Shown: positions 1 through 7,425 of the stretch, in pieces
Position numbering within the stretch: position 1 is the first letter of the stretch
Layout of the letters: each line of letters opens with the position of its first letter
Virus record (IMG/VR): IMGVR_UViG_3300028025_002488
Location: 1-28,125 of that record
DNA length: 28,125 nucleotides
Reading direction: 5' to 3' (one strand)
Source of the DNA: a virus
Made by a program: the position numbers and the translations under genes
Notes under the pieces: generated by a model
Database searches by the model: none
The model's input: only the letters and a program-made list of their open reading frames with translations
What the model was told of the DNA's origin: nothing

Positions 1-1
1 A

Positions 2-250
2 AATGTTACCTTTGAACTGCGGAAAAGCGGTACTGCAATACGGACTATAACTTATCCTGTTTACGTGGCAAATCAACCATTTACTTTTGACTTATCCGTA
101 GGCACTCAAACTATTGCGACAAATAACACTTTTACTGTTGTGATAATTGGGCATTCATCTGTAACGATTGGAGGTGGAGATATGAAGATTAACACACCAG
201 GCACGGCATATACTTTTAATACTTACACCGATAATTATTTATATCAATAA
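2..250 (+). CDS. Distal tail protein, 5' end cut off by the window
   Basis: The reading frame is open from base 2, the left edge of the window, to a TAA at 248-250, so the 82 visible residues are the C-terminal part of a longer protein. The frame reads NVTFELRKSGTAIRT before an internal GTG at 65, so that GTG is not the start. The visible part is rich in Thr and Val, with alternating polar and hydrophobic residues typical of beta-sandwich tail or baseplate proteins. There are no cysteines or membrane segments. Its stop overlaps the next start (TAATG), so it is translationally coupled to the tail-tube-like protein. Assignment to the tail rests on context only, and no family is recognised. Confidence 0.7.
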   Translation, partial: NVTFELRKSGTAIRTITYPVYVANQPFTFDLSVGTQTIATNNTFTVVIIGHSSVTIGGGDMKINTPGTAYTFNTYTDNYLYQ

Positions 251-858
251 TGGCAGATCCAGTTAAAGCAGAAGGTTTAGTCATAGCGTACACAGTGGGT
301 AGTGATATTTACCCGTTAGCCTGTGCTAAAGACGCATCTATGACTATTACACGTGATATGCTTGAACTTGCTCCGAAATCAAATAATACACATAGGCAAT
401 TCATACCTGGGAAAAGAGCATCAACAATAACGGGGTCAGGACTTGTGAAGATTGTCGGCACTAATCAACACGGGATAGATTTCTTTGAGGACTTACTCAC
501 AACTGTTGACACAAAATATACTGCCTATCTTGATATTATTGATCCTCAGAATAACTATCGTGTTTATCAGTTTCAATGTTATGTTACTGAGGTTTCTTAT
601 GATTCCACGGTGAATAATTTTGCTCAGTATAACTATTCATTGCAGGTCACGGGTGGATTTACGGAGTTGACTGTGATTGATACCTATACAGTGGCATCTG
701 GAACAATTACGGGTCGTTCAACTGCAACACATAAACTTGTAGCGGTTGGCTATGGTGGGAAATGGTATTACAACTACACTGTGAGCGCAGGGCCAGTAAT
801 AACGCTTGGAACTGCTTTGAATGGTACTTCAGTCGTTGCAGCTTATATAACATTATAA
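250..858 (+). CDS. Tail-tube-like protein with C-terminal extension (possible distal tail paralogue)
   Basis: This 202-residue protein probably forms or caps part of the tail tube. Its first ~140 residues resemble in layout the major tail protein encoded at 25877-26320. Both have an early beta segment, a middle acidic stretch and a C-terminal strand pair: YQFQCYVTEVSYDSTV here against YHQFAGYITDLTLNQSTT there, each followed ~15 residues on by a Gly-containing end (TGGFTEL / SSGTLDV). Residues ~145-202 add a Thr/Val/Gly-rich domain absent from the other protein, perhaps Ig-like or receptor-facing. The start overlaps the upstream stop (TAATG) and the next gene begins 2 bases after the stop. The paralogy is my reading of the two sequences by eye. 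A baseplate hub or minor tail protein remains possible. Confidence 0.55.
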   Translation: MADPVKAEGLVIAYTVGSDIYPLACAKDASMTITRDMLELAPKSNNTHRQFIPGKRASTITGSGLVKIVGTNQHGIDFFEDLLTTVDTKYTAYLDIIDPQNNYRVYQFQCYVTEVSYDSTVNNFAQYNYSLQVTGGFTELTVIDTYTVASGTITGRSTATHKLVAVGYGGKWYYNYTVSAGPVITLGTALNGTSVVAAYITL

Positions 859-859
859 T

Positions 860-1198
860 ATGTCAGAACATAATTTAAAAACAATTCGTAAGGGTGACAC
901 ATGGAGCATGGACTTGTCATTTTATGAAGAACCCTGCGAAACAACGCCAATCAACGTGAGTAGTTGGACTTTTAAACTCATGGCTAAGAACGCAGCAGGA
1001 GTTACGCAATGGACTTGGAGCAATGCGGATTTTGTAGCAGGGGCAACAACTAATCAACGGATTGTTACACTTACTGCCGTTACTACGGCTACTTATGTTG
1101 TAGGTGAGTATGCCTATGATTTACAAGTGACTAAGGCTGATGGAGTTTATACCTATATGACTGGTTTTGTAATAGTTGAAGACCAAATAACATCGTAA
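860..1198 (+). CDS. BppU N-terminal-domain-like baseplate/fibre adaptor
   Basis: This is a 112-residue protein. The opening (KTIRKGDTW, then a strand and an INVSSWTFKLMAKN segment) and the later VGEYAYDLQVT strand match the usual pattern of the immunoglobulin-like N-terminal domain of phage upper-baseplate proteins (BppU/DUF2479 type). In that family the domain docks fibres onto the baseplate. Here the domain is a stand-alone gene, directly upstream of a large fibre gene and joined to it by a TAATG overlap. Fibre attachment is therefore the likely role, assuming the fold call is right. There are no signal peptide, cysteine pair or membrane segments. Confidence 0.5.
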   Translation: MSEHNLKTIRKGDTWSMDLSFYEEPCETTPINVSSWTFKLMAKNAAGVTQWTWSNADFVAGATTNQRIVTLTAVTTATYVVGEYAYDLQVTKADGVYTYMTGFVIVEDQITS

Positions 1199-3162
1199 TG
1201 ACTATAAAAGTAACATATAATGTAACCGATGTTTATGTAACGCAGGATGTTTCGCCTGTTTATATAAATGTCTCATATAGTGGTAGCAGTGGCGGTGCAG
1301 CAGTTTGGGGTTCTATTACTGGAACGCTTTCGAATCAGTCGGATTTGCAAAATGCCTTGAATGCTAAATTCGATGACCCAACGGGTACAACCTCACAATA
1401 CCTTCGTGGTGATGGTACTTTGGCTACGTTTCCTGCGATTCCAAGCGGTACGGTCACATCGGTAGGACTTACTATGCCAAGTGCATTTAGTGTTGCCAAT
1501 TCGCCTATAACGAGTTCGGGAACACTTGCGGTGACGGGTGCAGGAGACACAACACAATACATTGCAGGTGATGGTTCTTTAGTGGCGTTCCCTATTACGG
1601 GACAAGCAGATACATTGGTTAGAGAGGTTCGTAATGTAACGGGTGCGACACTCACAAAGGGAACGGTTGTTTACATAAATGGTGCGAGTGGCAATAAGCC
1701 AACTGTGGCGAAGGCATTAGCAACGGGTGATGCGACATCTGCGCAGACATTCGGACTTATTCAAGCAGATATAGCGAATAATAGTAATGGGTATTTAGTA
1801 GCTTTTGGTGATTTGGATGGGTTGAATACATCGGCATTTGCTGAAGGGGTGCAGTTGTATTTAAGTGCAACAACGGCAGGTGATTACACAAGCACAAAGC
1901 AATACGCTCCGAATCATCTTGTCTACATAGGTGTAGTAACAAGGCAGCACGTCAATCAAGGGCGCATTGAGGTACGTATACAGAACGGCTACGAAATGGA
2001 TGAGCTGCATGACGTATCTGCACAAACACCATCTAACAATGATGGGTTATTCTACAATAGCACCAATTCGCTTTGGGAGAATAAAAGCATCGCAACGGCA
2101 TTAGGTTACACTCCTGCAAACGCTGCTACGACATTAACGATTAACGGGGTGACTTACGATTTGAGTACCTCACGGACTTGGACAATTTCAGCAGGTATTT
2201 CGGGAAGCGGTGCGAGTGGGCAGGTATCCTATTGGGATGGGACGACATCACAGGCGGGAAGCAATAATCTGTTTTGGGATAGTGCGAATGTGAGGTTAGG
2301 GGTTGGAACGAATGCGCCTGTTCATACACTTGACATAATGCGTGATGGTATTGGAGCATATTATTCATCACGAACTTATAGAAATAGTAACTTTGCAGGA
2401 GGTTTTACATTCCTACACGCAAGAGGTACAAGTTCTTCTCCTCTTTATTTGTTAGCAGGGGATAGACTTGCATCTATATTTTTTAAAGGATATGATGGAA
2501 CAACGGCAAATGATGGTAATGGTGCATCCATAGAAAGTTTTGCAGCAGCAAATCATTCTTTTACAGAAACTACTGCTGATTTAAGATTTTCAACAACAGG
2601 CGCAGGATTAAGTGTTACAGAAAACATGAGGCTCACATCTACTGGTAGATTAATGCTCCAAAACGGAGGCACATTCACCGACTCAGGCGAACGCCTTCAG
2701 GTGACGGGGACGATGAAGGTGACGGGGAATTTAAGTGTTGTTGAAGGTAGTCAGTTGCAATGGGCAGGCTCAAGAGAATATTTGATTGGGGGTGGTGGTA
2801 GGGCAACGATGGTATTAAATCAAGGAAGTAACGGTTTAGGGTATGCTTTAACTTTTACAATAAGCGGATTAAACCAAACAAGTGGAGTAGGAGGTGGGTT
2901 AAATATTAACCCAACAATAAATCCCACATCTGGCACTGGCGTATTTACATTGATAAATCTTGCACCCACCATCAACCAAACAGGAGGTGCAAATGGAATA
3001 ACTCGTGTATTGTACGTTAACCCTACACTTACAAGTGCTGCTGACTTCAGAGCGATAGAGACAACTAATGGTAAAGTAATCTTCGGCAATTTGCCAACAT
3101 CATCGGCAGGATTGCCAACTGGAGCAATATGGAACGATGCAGGAACAATTAAAATAGTATAA
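1198..3162 (+). CDS. Tail fibre 1 (modular, repeat-rich)
   Basis: This 654-residue protein is very rich in Gly, Thr, Ser, Asn and Ala, as expected of a trimeric tail fibre that contacts the host surface. Two short modules of the form TTSQYLRGDGTLATFP (about 64-79) and DTTQYIAGDGSLVAFP (about 117-132) flank a GTVTSVGL...NSPITSSGTLAVTG segment (84-113), which recurs near the N-terminus of fibre 2. Residues ~141-265 form a distinct beta domain (VRNVTGATLTKGTVVYINGA onward). The C-terminal half has the LRFSTTGAGLSVTENMRLTS pattern of beta-rich fibre shafts and ends with an AGLPTGAIWNDAGTIKIV cap. No S74-type intramolecular chaperone motif is visible. The start overlaps the upstream stop (TAATG). 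Confidence 0.8.
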   Translation: MTIKVTYNVTDVYVTQDVSPVYINVSYSGSSGGAAVWGSITGTLSNQSDLQNALNAKFDDPTGTTSQYLRGDGTLATFPAIPSGTVTSVGLTMPSAFSVANSPITSSGTLAVTGAGDTTQYIAGDGSLVAFPITGQADTLVREVRNVTGATLTKGTVVYINGASGNKPTVAKALATGDATSAQTFGLIQADIANNSNGYLVAFGDLDGLNTSAFAEGVQLYLSATTAGDYTSTKQYAPNHLVYIGVVTRQHVNQGRIEVRIQNGYEMDELHDVSAQTPSNNDGLFYNSTNSLWENKSIATALGYTPANAATTLTINGVTYDLSTSRTWTISAGISGSGASGQVSYWDGTTSQAGSNNLFWDSANVRLGVGTNAPVHTLDIMRDGIGAYYSSRTYRNSNFAGGFTFLHARGTSSSPLYLLAGDRLASIFFKGYDGTTANDGNGASIESFAAANHSFTETTADLRFSTTGAGLSVTENMRLTSTGRLMLQNGGTFTDSGERLQVTGTMKVTGNLSVVEGSQLQWAGSREYLIGGGGRATMVLNQGSNGLGYALTFTISGLNQTSGVGGGLNINPTINPTSGTGVFTLINLAPTINQTGGANGITRVLYVNPTLTSAADFRAIETTNGKVIFGNLPTSSAGLPTGAIWNDAGTIKIV

Positions 3163-3164
3163 AT

Positions 3165-3458
3165 ATGAAATCAATTAGTCCTTTCGCAGTATGGTTCAAC
3201 GGAGCAAACGTTGATGCCGAGTATTTTGCAATGAAATCAATAGACGATAACCTTGAAGACCAAGCGCAATTTTATTGGCAGCTATTCGCCAAAACTCAGG
3301 ATGCTGAAGGTAATGATATCGTAGGTCAGGCATTGAGTCAAGGTAACCTCACTATGGTAAATCCAGATTACACAGATTGGGGAAATCAAGGTGGTTCTGA
3401 TATTAATAATTGGGCGTATACTTGGGCAGCTAATCTGTTGAACATAACGATAATATGA
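3165..3458 (+). CDS. Small protein between the two fibre genes (function unknown)
   Basis: This 97-residue soluble protein starts 2 bases after the fibre 1 stop, and its stop overlaps the start of fibre 2. The N-terminal part (MKSISPFAVWFNGANVDAEY) looks like the short adaptor or fibre-associated proteins that accompany fibres in Bacteroidota phages. It is followed by an acidic helix-forming segment (SIDDNLEDQAQFYWQL) and a C-terminus rich in Asn, Trp and Gly (residues ~65-93). Possible roles are fibre adaptor, fibre chaperone or minor baseplate subunit. Only position and size support these, and no catalytic motif is seen. Confidence 0.65.
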   Translation: MKSISPFAVWFNGANVDAEYFAMKSIDDNLEDQAQFYWQLFAKTQDAEGNDIVGQALSQGNLTMVNPDYTDWGNQGGSDINNWAYTWAANLLNITII

Positions 3459-5296
3459 GGATAAACAAATCCTTAATTACTTATCAGCCTTCGTCAGGAG
3501 CTGGTAGTGGTACGGTGACATCCGTGGCATTGTCGGCTCCTACGGGTTTTACTGTGAGCGGGTCACCTATCACCACATCTGGAACGCTAACCTTAGCCTT
3601 TACAACGGGGTACGGCATCCCTCCGTTGATGACGGGTAATAGTGGCAGATTCCTCACCACCAATGGCACGACAATGTCATGGGTAAGCATCACGGGAACT
3701 GATGTAACGGGTGCTGCAATCAGCACATCTAACGATACCAATATTCTCATAACTGCAAGTGGTAATACTACCAATGCCCTTCTGAGGACAATGACACTCA
3801 CCGCAGGATGGACAGGTCAATTATCAGTTGCAAGGGGTGGAACGGGGGCAGCAACACTGACAGGAGTGGTCATAGGCAATGCTACTTCAAATATGACTGC
3901 GGTTGCAGGAACGGCAGGTCAATTCCTTCGCAGGAATACGGCCAATACTGCATATGAGTTTAGGACTTTACAGGGCGGAGACATCGCAGGAAGTGAGTTA
4001 ACGAAAACGGATGACACCAATGTAACCATCTCACTTGGTGGCACTCCTGCATCGGCATTACTTCAGCCTGTAAGCCTTACGCTTGGTTGGACGGGGCAAC
4101 TTGCCGTTGGTCGTGGAGGAACGGGAGCAAGTACGCTTACGGGTGTACTAATCGGTAACGGAACAAGTGCGGTCACTGCGGTAAGTGGTACTGCGGGTCA
4201 GTTACTGCGTAGGAACGCAGGGAATACGGCTTATGAGTTCTTCACGGCATCATTGCTAACTGGCAACGGCACTGCTAATTTTGTGCCTATTTGGACATCA
4301 TCAACTAATATTCTTGATAGTCCGCTTTCTTTTGTGAGCAGTGAGGCTAATTTCGGCAGTAATAAGTTGGTGGCAGGTAATACATCTGCTCCTAATGGGT
4401 CGATAATGTTGCAGGATAACTACTCAACAGGTCATCTTGGAAACATTGGTACGATGTACTCAGGTGGAAATCTAATGCTTGGGTATTGTGTTACACCTTC
4501 AACATCATCCGCAACGGCATTCCTTTCGGCTACGGGATTGACTGACTTTACAAGATCAGCCATTGTGCTTGGTACTGATGTAAGCATTTATACAGGCGCA
4601 GCACAGACTGTTGCAGTAGGTTCATCGGTTACCATGTCTGAGCGGTTTAGGATGGAGAATAACGGCAGATTAAGACTCAATGCATATACATCCTCATTGT
4701 CATTTACGGGCATCGCAGCAGGTTATTTAGCCTTTACAAGCGGTGGTTACATTATCACTACTGCCACCCCAGGTGGTGTATCGGGTACGCAGGATTACTT
4801 AGCCAAGTTCGATTCAACGGGTATTGCGGTGGGTAATTCACGAATTGTAGACAACGGTACTAACTTCCTGCTTAACTCCGCATCGGCTTATGTTACAGGC
4901 TTAAATCTCATCGGAGATATAGGCATTCAGTCCGCATCAAGTCAGGCATCTTCAATTCTTATGAGGAGTAACCAAACGCCAACAAGCGGAACATCAATCG
5001 GAATAATTGATTCGTACGCAATAACTACGGGTTCAACGTACACACTATCGGCAGGAATAGATTTCAGAGCCTCACAAAATTGGAACTCCACTTCAGCAGG
5101 AACTGATATCTTTGTTCAGACGGCACCTGATAACACTATTGCTCCTGCGGATATGTTTGTATTTCTAAATAATGGAGCGGTGCGGTTTATCGGGAGGACT
5201 TCAAACCCTATCGGAGCAGCAGCAGGAACGATGTATTATAATAGTTCTGCAAATAATATGAGATATTATAACGGAACTTCTTGGATTACTTTTTAA
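3455..5296 (+). CDS. Tail fibre 2 with tandem RGGTGA repeats
   Basis: This 613-residue fibre-like protein starts with the same GTVTSVALSAPTGF-type module as fibre 1 (residues 19-48). It then carries two consecutive units of ~92 residues (about 79-171 and 172-263). Each runs from a D-T/A-G segment through NDTN/DDTN, LTAGWTGQLSVARGGTGA or LTLGWTGQLAVGRGGTGA, and IGN, to a TAYEF end. The GWTGQL-R-GGTGA signature is widespread in phage tail fibres. The rest is beta-rich shaft, ending GTMYYNSSANNMRYYNGTSW, which resembles fibre tips that display trimerised loops. The start overlaps the previous gene by 4 bases (ATGA). It probably determines host adsorption together with fibre 1. Confidence 0.8.
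   Translation: MRINKSLITYQPSSGAGSGTVTSVALSAPTGFTVSGSPITTSGTLTLAFTTGYGIPPLMTGNSGRFLTTNGTTMSWVSITGTDVTGAAISTSNDTNILITASGNTTNALLRTMTLTAGWTGQLSVARGGTGAATLTGVVIGNATSNMTAVAGTAGQFLRRNTANTAYEFRTLQGGDIAGSELTKTDDTNVTISLGGTPASALLQPVSLTLGWTGQLAVGRGGTGASTLTGVLIGNGTSAVTAVSGTAGQLLRRNAGNTAYEFFTASLLTGNGTANFVPIWTSSTNILDSPLSFVSSEANFGSNKLVAGNTSAPNGSIMLQDNYSTGHLGNIGTMYSGGNLMLGYCVTPSTSSATAFLSATGLTDFTRSAIVLGTDVSIYTGAAQTVAVGSSVTMSERFRMENNGRLRLNAYTSSLSFTGIAAGYLAFTSGGYIITTATPGGVSGTQDYLAKFDSTGIAVGNSRIVDNGTNFLLNSASAYVTGLNLIGDIGIQSASSQASSILMRSNQTPTSGTSIGIIDSYAITTGSTYTLSAGIDFRASQNWNSTSAGTDIFVQTAPDNTIAPADMFVFLNNGAVRFIGRTSNPIGAAAGTMYYNSSANNMRYYNGTSWITF
3689..4243 (+). repeat. Two tandem ~276-base protein-coding repeats in fibre 2
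   Basis: Translated units 3689-3967 and 3968-4243 align end to end without large gaps, at roughly half identical residues by eye. They share the DDTN/NDTN, GWTGQL, RGGTGA, LTGV-IGN, GTAGQ-LRRN and NTAYEF blocks. Unit boundaries are approximate. Confidence 0.7.
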
Positions 5297-5301
5297 CTTT
5301 G
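5294..5301 (+). promoter_or_regulatory. Possible Bacteroidota-type -7 promoter element before the lysis module
   Basis: TAACTTTG fits the TAnnTTTG -7 motif known for Bacteroidota primary sigma factors. It overlaps the stop codon of fibre 2 and lies 16 bases upstream of the next ATG at 5318. No TTTG-type -33 box lies at the expected distance, and the motif is short enough to occur by chance. Confidence 0.3.
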
Positions 5302-5317
5302 TATAAACTAAATTACT

Positions 5318-5695
5318 ATGACTTACAAAGACCTCATTGAAACTATGCAGCAATTGGTTCACAATATCGGAAACCAAGAAACTAAGACTCAAAAGAAACT
5401 ACTCGCAATTCATGGTAAACTGAAAAAGCATTACGAAGTTTACGAAGAATTGCTAAACGATATCAGACTTGAAAATGCAATGACTGAAGAGAATGGAGCC
5501 TTGATTTTGGATGACAAGGGTGGTTATAAGTACAATAAGGATGGTCAGAGGAAGATGTATAAAGAGATTAAGGAATTACTCAATAAAGAGTTCAATTATG
5601 AACAGATTGAAGTAATAAATACAAAAGGACTTGAGGAGCATATATATTTAAAACATTTTACCACAGGTATAAATTTTATTGAAGACAATGAGTGA
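5318..5695 (+). CDS. Helical protein of unknown function at the start of the lysis module
   Basis: This 125-residue soluble, charged protein is mostly helical. Residues 1-50 (MTYKDLIETMQQLV, then Lys/Glu-rich) have heptad-like spacing of Leu and Ile. The second half (LNKEFNYEQIEVINTKGLEEHIYLKHFTTGINF) pairs a helix with short strands. The general style recalls DUF1617-like phage proteins found next to lysis genes in Gram-positive phages, but that is a weak resemblance. There is an A-rich leader and no Shine-Dalgarno sequence. Its end overlaps the next gene, whose ATG lies at 5688. A role in tail completion or lysis timing would be a guess. Confidence 0.65.
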   Translation: MTYKDLIETMQQLVHNIGNQETKTQKKLLAIHGKLKKHYEVYEELLNDIRLENAMTEENGALILDDKGGYKYNKDGQRKMYKEIKELLNKEFNYEQIEVINTKGLEEHIYLKHFTTGINFIEDNE

Positions 5696-5900
5696 GATGC
5701 AGTTCATAATAGATCGGTTGGAGGCAATTGATTCTAAGTTTGATGAGAAATTGGATAAAATTCTCATTCAGACTACGAAAACCAATGGTAGGGTTTCTGG
5801 CTTGGAGAATTGGAAAAGAGGCGTTTCCAAAACGATATGGTGGGTTATGGGTATACTTGGTGCAATATTTGCTTTATTAATTCAAAAATATCTATTATGA
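5688..5900 (+). CDS. Coiled-coil plus one membrane helix protein, XhlA-like
   Basis: This 70-residue protein has an N-terminal amphipathic helix (MQFIIDRLEAIDSKFDEKLDKIL), a GRVSGLENWKRG linker and one membrane helix (about 47-68, IWWVMGILGAIFALLI). That layout is typical of XhlA/haemolysin-like phage lysis accessory proteins, which sit in the inner membrane and assist the holin. The frame extends to a TTG at 5679. I prefer the ATG at 5688, which overlaps the upstream stop by 8 bases. Its own stop overlaps the next gene as ATGA. The membrane prediction is clear, but the lysis role comes from context. Confidence 0.65.
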   Translation: MSEMQFIIDRLEAIDSKFDEKLDKILIQTTKTNGRVSGLENWKRGVSKTIWWVMGILGAIFALLIQKYLL

Positions 5901-6124
5901 GTGGTTTATTCAGTCTAAACAAACGTGATGCCATTAATGGTCTTATCGTTGCCTTCCTTTCTGCGGCTCTCACAGGCACATTGGCTGCCCTTGATGCAGG
6001 TGAACTGCCTTCTCTTGATGCTTTAAAATCTGATGCGTTATTCGGCTTAAAAGCAGCAGGTGCGTACCTTCTTAAAAACCTTTTCACGAATTCTCAGGAT
6101 AAATTCCTTGTGGGTGAAAAATAG
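5897..6124 (+). CDS. Small hydrophobic protein, possible holin
   Basis: This 75-residue protein begins MSGLFSLNKRDAINGLIVA. Residues ~11-33 form a membrane helix (INGLIVAFLSAALTGTLAAL). An Asp/Pro/Leu segment follows, then a second hydrophobic or amphipathic stretch (LFGLKAAGAYLLKNLF, about 52-67) and a charged tail. The frame is open back to 5810, but that extension would overlap the previous gene over most of its length, and an ATGA overlap supports the start at 5897. Similar small proteins with a LLKN-FTN ending are common in Bacteroidota phages near lysis genes. Candidate roles are holin, antiholin or pinholin. The two-helix protein at 6566 is an equally good holin candidate. Confidence 0.65.
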   Translation: MSGLFSLNKRDAINGLIVAFLSAALTGTLAALDAGELPSLDALKSDALFGLKAAGAYLLKNLFTNSQDKFLVGEK

Positions 6125-6569
6125 TTTGTTGATTGTAGTTGTTATGGTTCTGGTTGGGTGCAATCCTGTTCGATTCGTTCTACGGGATGCACCTTCCTTT
6201 CGTATTGTAGCTGACGAGGTAATAAAACGTGGCTACTGCTTAAATGATACTACTTACATACATAGTAGTGATACCCTTGAAGTTCACGATACAACTACAA
6301 TGGTGTACGTTGATACCACTATTGTGAATGATACTACTTACCTATGGGAAACAAAATTTCAAACTATAACCAAAACACTTACAATTCGTGATAGTATTAA
6401 ATCCGTGGTGATTGATTCTGCCCAGGTCAAGGTTCTACGCAGGAACTTACAAGACACTGAAATAAAGCTATCCGCTGCGTTAAAAGACCAGAAAGGTCTG
6501 AAAAAGATAATGTTTTTAATGGGTGGTGGTTCGTTACTATTTTTCTTATTATTATTTAAATTGAGATGA
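6114..6569 (+). CDS. Candidate unimolecular spanin (u-spanin): lipobox plus C-terminal membrane helix
   Basis: The start chosen is the GTG at 6114, giving 151 residues that begin (M)KNSLLIVVVMVLVGCNP. This is a short basic n-region, a hydrophobic core and an LVGC lipobox with Cys16, as in a lipoprotein. The middle (20-125) is predicted periplasmic and beta-rich, with repeated DTT motifs (DTTYIHSSDTLEVHDTTTMV). The C-terminus (about 130-149, IMFLMGGGSLLFFLLLF) is a membrane helix ending KLR. A lipid anchor for the outer membrane and a C-terminal inner-membrane helix in one chain is the defining u-spanin topology (phage T1 gp11 type), which fuses the two membranes at lysis. An ORF start at 6060 would hide the signal peptide and overlap the upstream gene by 65 bases. 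It overlaps the next gene as ATGA. Confidence 0.7.
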   Translation: MKNSLLIVVVMVLVGCNPVRFVLRDAPSFRIVADEVIKRGYCLNDTTYIHSSDTLEVHDTTTMVYVDTTIVNDTTYLWETKFQTITKTLTIRDSIKSVVIDSAQVKVLRRNLQDTEIKLSAALKDQKGLKKIMFLMGGGSLLFFLLLFKLR

Positions 6570-6766
6570 ATAATAAAGTACAACAGATATTGTCTTTTTT
6601 AGGGTCATTCTTGATTATAGGACTTGCATTATACATATTTATAATGCTGATGGAAAGGGAAATGCCTGAGTCAAACAGAGAATTACTTATTGCATTTGTA
6701 TCAGTATTGTTCGGGGCAATGGCAGCATCAATGAAAACAATTACAGGTGGAAGAGATGACAACTGA
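6566..6766 (+). CDS. Two-helix membrane protein, probable holin
   Basis: This 66-residue protein has membrane helices at about 8-29 (ILSFLGSFLIIGLALYIFIML) and 39-57 (ELLIAFVSVLFGAMAASM), joined by a charged loop (EREMPESNR). It ends in a hydrophilic tail, TITGGRDDN. The hairpin topology, the Gly/Ala-rich second helix and the short charged tail match class II holins and phage 'pseudo-holin' proteins. It starts with an ATGA overlap to the spanin candidate and lies two genes before the endolysin. Holins form the inner-membrane lesions that let the endolysin reach peptidoglycan. No sequence family can be named for certain. Confidence 0.65.
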   Translation: MNNKVQQILSFLGSFLIIGLALYIFIMLMEREMPESNRELLIAFVSVLFGAMAASMKTITGGRDDN

Positions 6767-6962
6767 AAAACTTGGATGGTTTGATTACGTTTTAATAGTC
6801 GTAGTCTTTATAATTGTAGTGGTATCACTTGGCGGACTATTTACTTTTTACAAAAATAAGGAAGTAAAATCTGACACATTGCTTATTGAGAAAGTGGAAA
6901 CACACGAAATCAGACTAAATAGGATTGACACTTTACACATGAAATACATAAACGAAAAATAA
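6756..6962 (+). CDS. Single-pass membrane protein of the lysis module
   Basis: This 68-residue protein starts at ATG 6756, overlapping the holin candidate by 11 bases. A GTG at 6747 would add three residues. It has one strong membrane helix (about 10-32, YVLIVVVFIIVVVSLGGLFTFY). A charged tail follows, KNKEVKSDTLLIEKVETHEI then RLNRIDTLHMKYINEK, that may form a coiled coil. An Rz-like inner-membrane spanin has this order of parts but is usually longer. Since a u-spanin candidate is present, an antiholin or accessory role is also possible. It lies 1 base before the endolysin gene. Confidence 0.6.
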   Translation: MTTEKLGWFDYVLIVVVFIIVVVSLGGLFTFYKNKEVKSDTLLIEKVETHEIRLNRIDTLHMKYINEK

Positions 6963-6963
6963 T

Positions 6964-7425
6964 ATGCAACTTTCAGCACATCTTTCAGTCGCAGAGTACA
7001 TAAAAAGTGATACGGCAAAACGTAAACAAATCAGCAATGAAATGACTCCCGCCCATTTGGAGAATGCCAAAATACTTGCTGCAAAGATATTTGAGCCTAT
7101 TAGAGTCCATTTCGGTAAGCCTATATACCTTTCATCTGGGTATCGCAGTGAGGCTCTCAATACTGCGGTTGGTGGCAGTTTGACATCTCACCATTGCATG
7201 GGCATGGCGATGGATTTAGACCAAGACGATAGAGGCACAGGCGTAACCAATAGGATGGTATTTGACTTCATAAAAGCCAATCTGAACTTTGACCAACTTA
7301 TTTGGGAATTCGGAACTGACCAAAACCCCGATTGGGTTCATGTTTCCTATGTTGGCGCAGGAAATCGCAAACAAGTTCTGAAAGCCGTAAAGTCGGGTAA
7401 CTCTACAAAATATATTCCTTATTAG
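6964..7425 (+). CDS. Endolysin: M15-family zinc peptidase
   Basis: This 153-residue protein is a single peptidase M15_3-type domain, which cuts peptide cross-links of peptidoglycan. SSGYRSEALNTAVGG (58-71) precedes the zinc motif SHHCMGMAMDLD, which fits SxHxxGxAxD with His77 and Asp84 as ligands. The third ligand is His126 in DWVHVSY. An Asp in FDQLIWEFG is typical of the family's fourth strand. There is no signal peptide, so export must depend on the upstream membrane proteins. It is the last gene of the rightward late operon, and its final 23 bases overlap the end of a minus-strand gene. Confidence 0.9.
   Translation: MQLSAHLSVAEYIKSDTAKRKQISNEMTPAHLENAKILAAKIFEPIRVHFGKPIYLSSGYRSEALNTAVGGSLTSHHCMGMAMDLDQDDRGTGVTNRMVFDFIKANLNFDQLIWEFGTDQNPDWVHVSYVGAGNRKQVLKAVKSGNSTKYIPY

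Noticed and set aside
65-250. A 61-residue gene starting at GTG 65
   Set aside because: The frame is open from base 2 with a coherent beta-rich sequence, so this is the end of a gene cut by the window edge.
1335-3801. Minus-strand ORFs of 61-106 residues opposite the fibre genes
   Set aside because: They arise from the repetitive Thr/Gly/Ser codons of the plus-strand fibres and have no sensible start context or family features.
5810-5896. N-terminal extension of the 75-residue hydrophobic protein
   Set aside because: It overlaps most of the preceding gene and reads as out-of-frame sequence; the ATGA overlap at 5897 is a better start.
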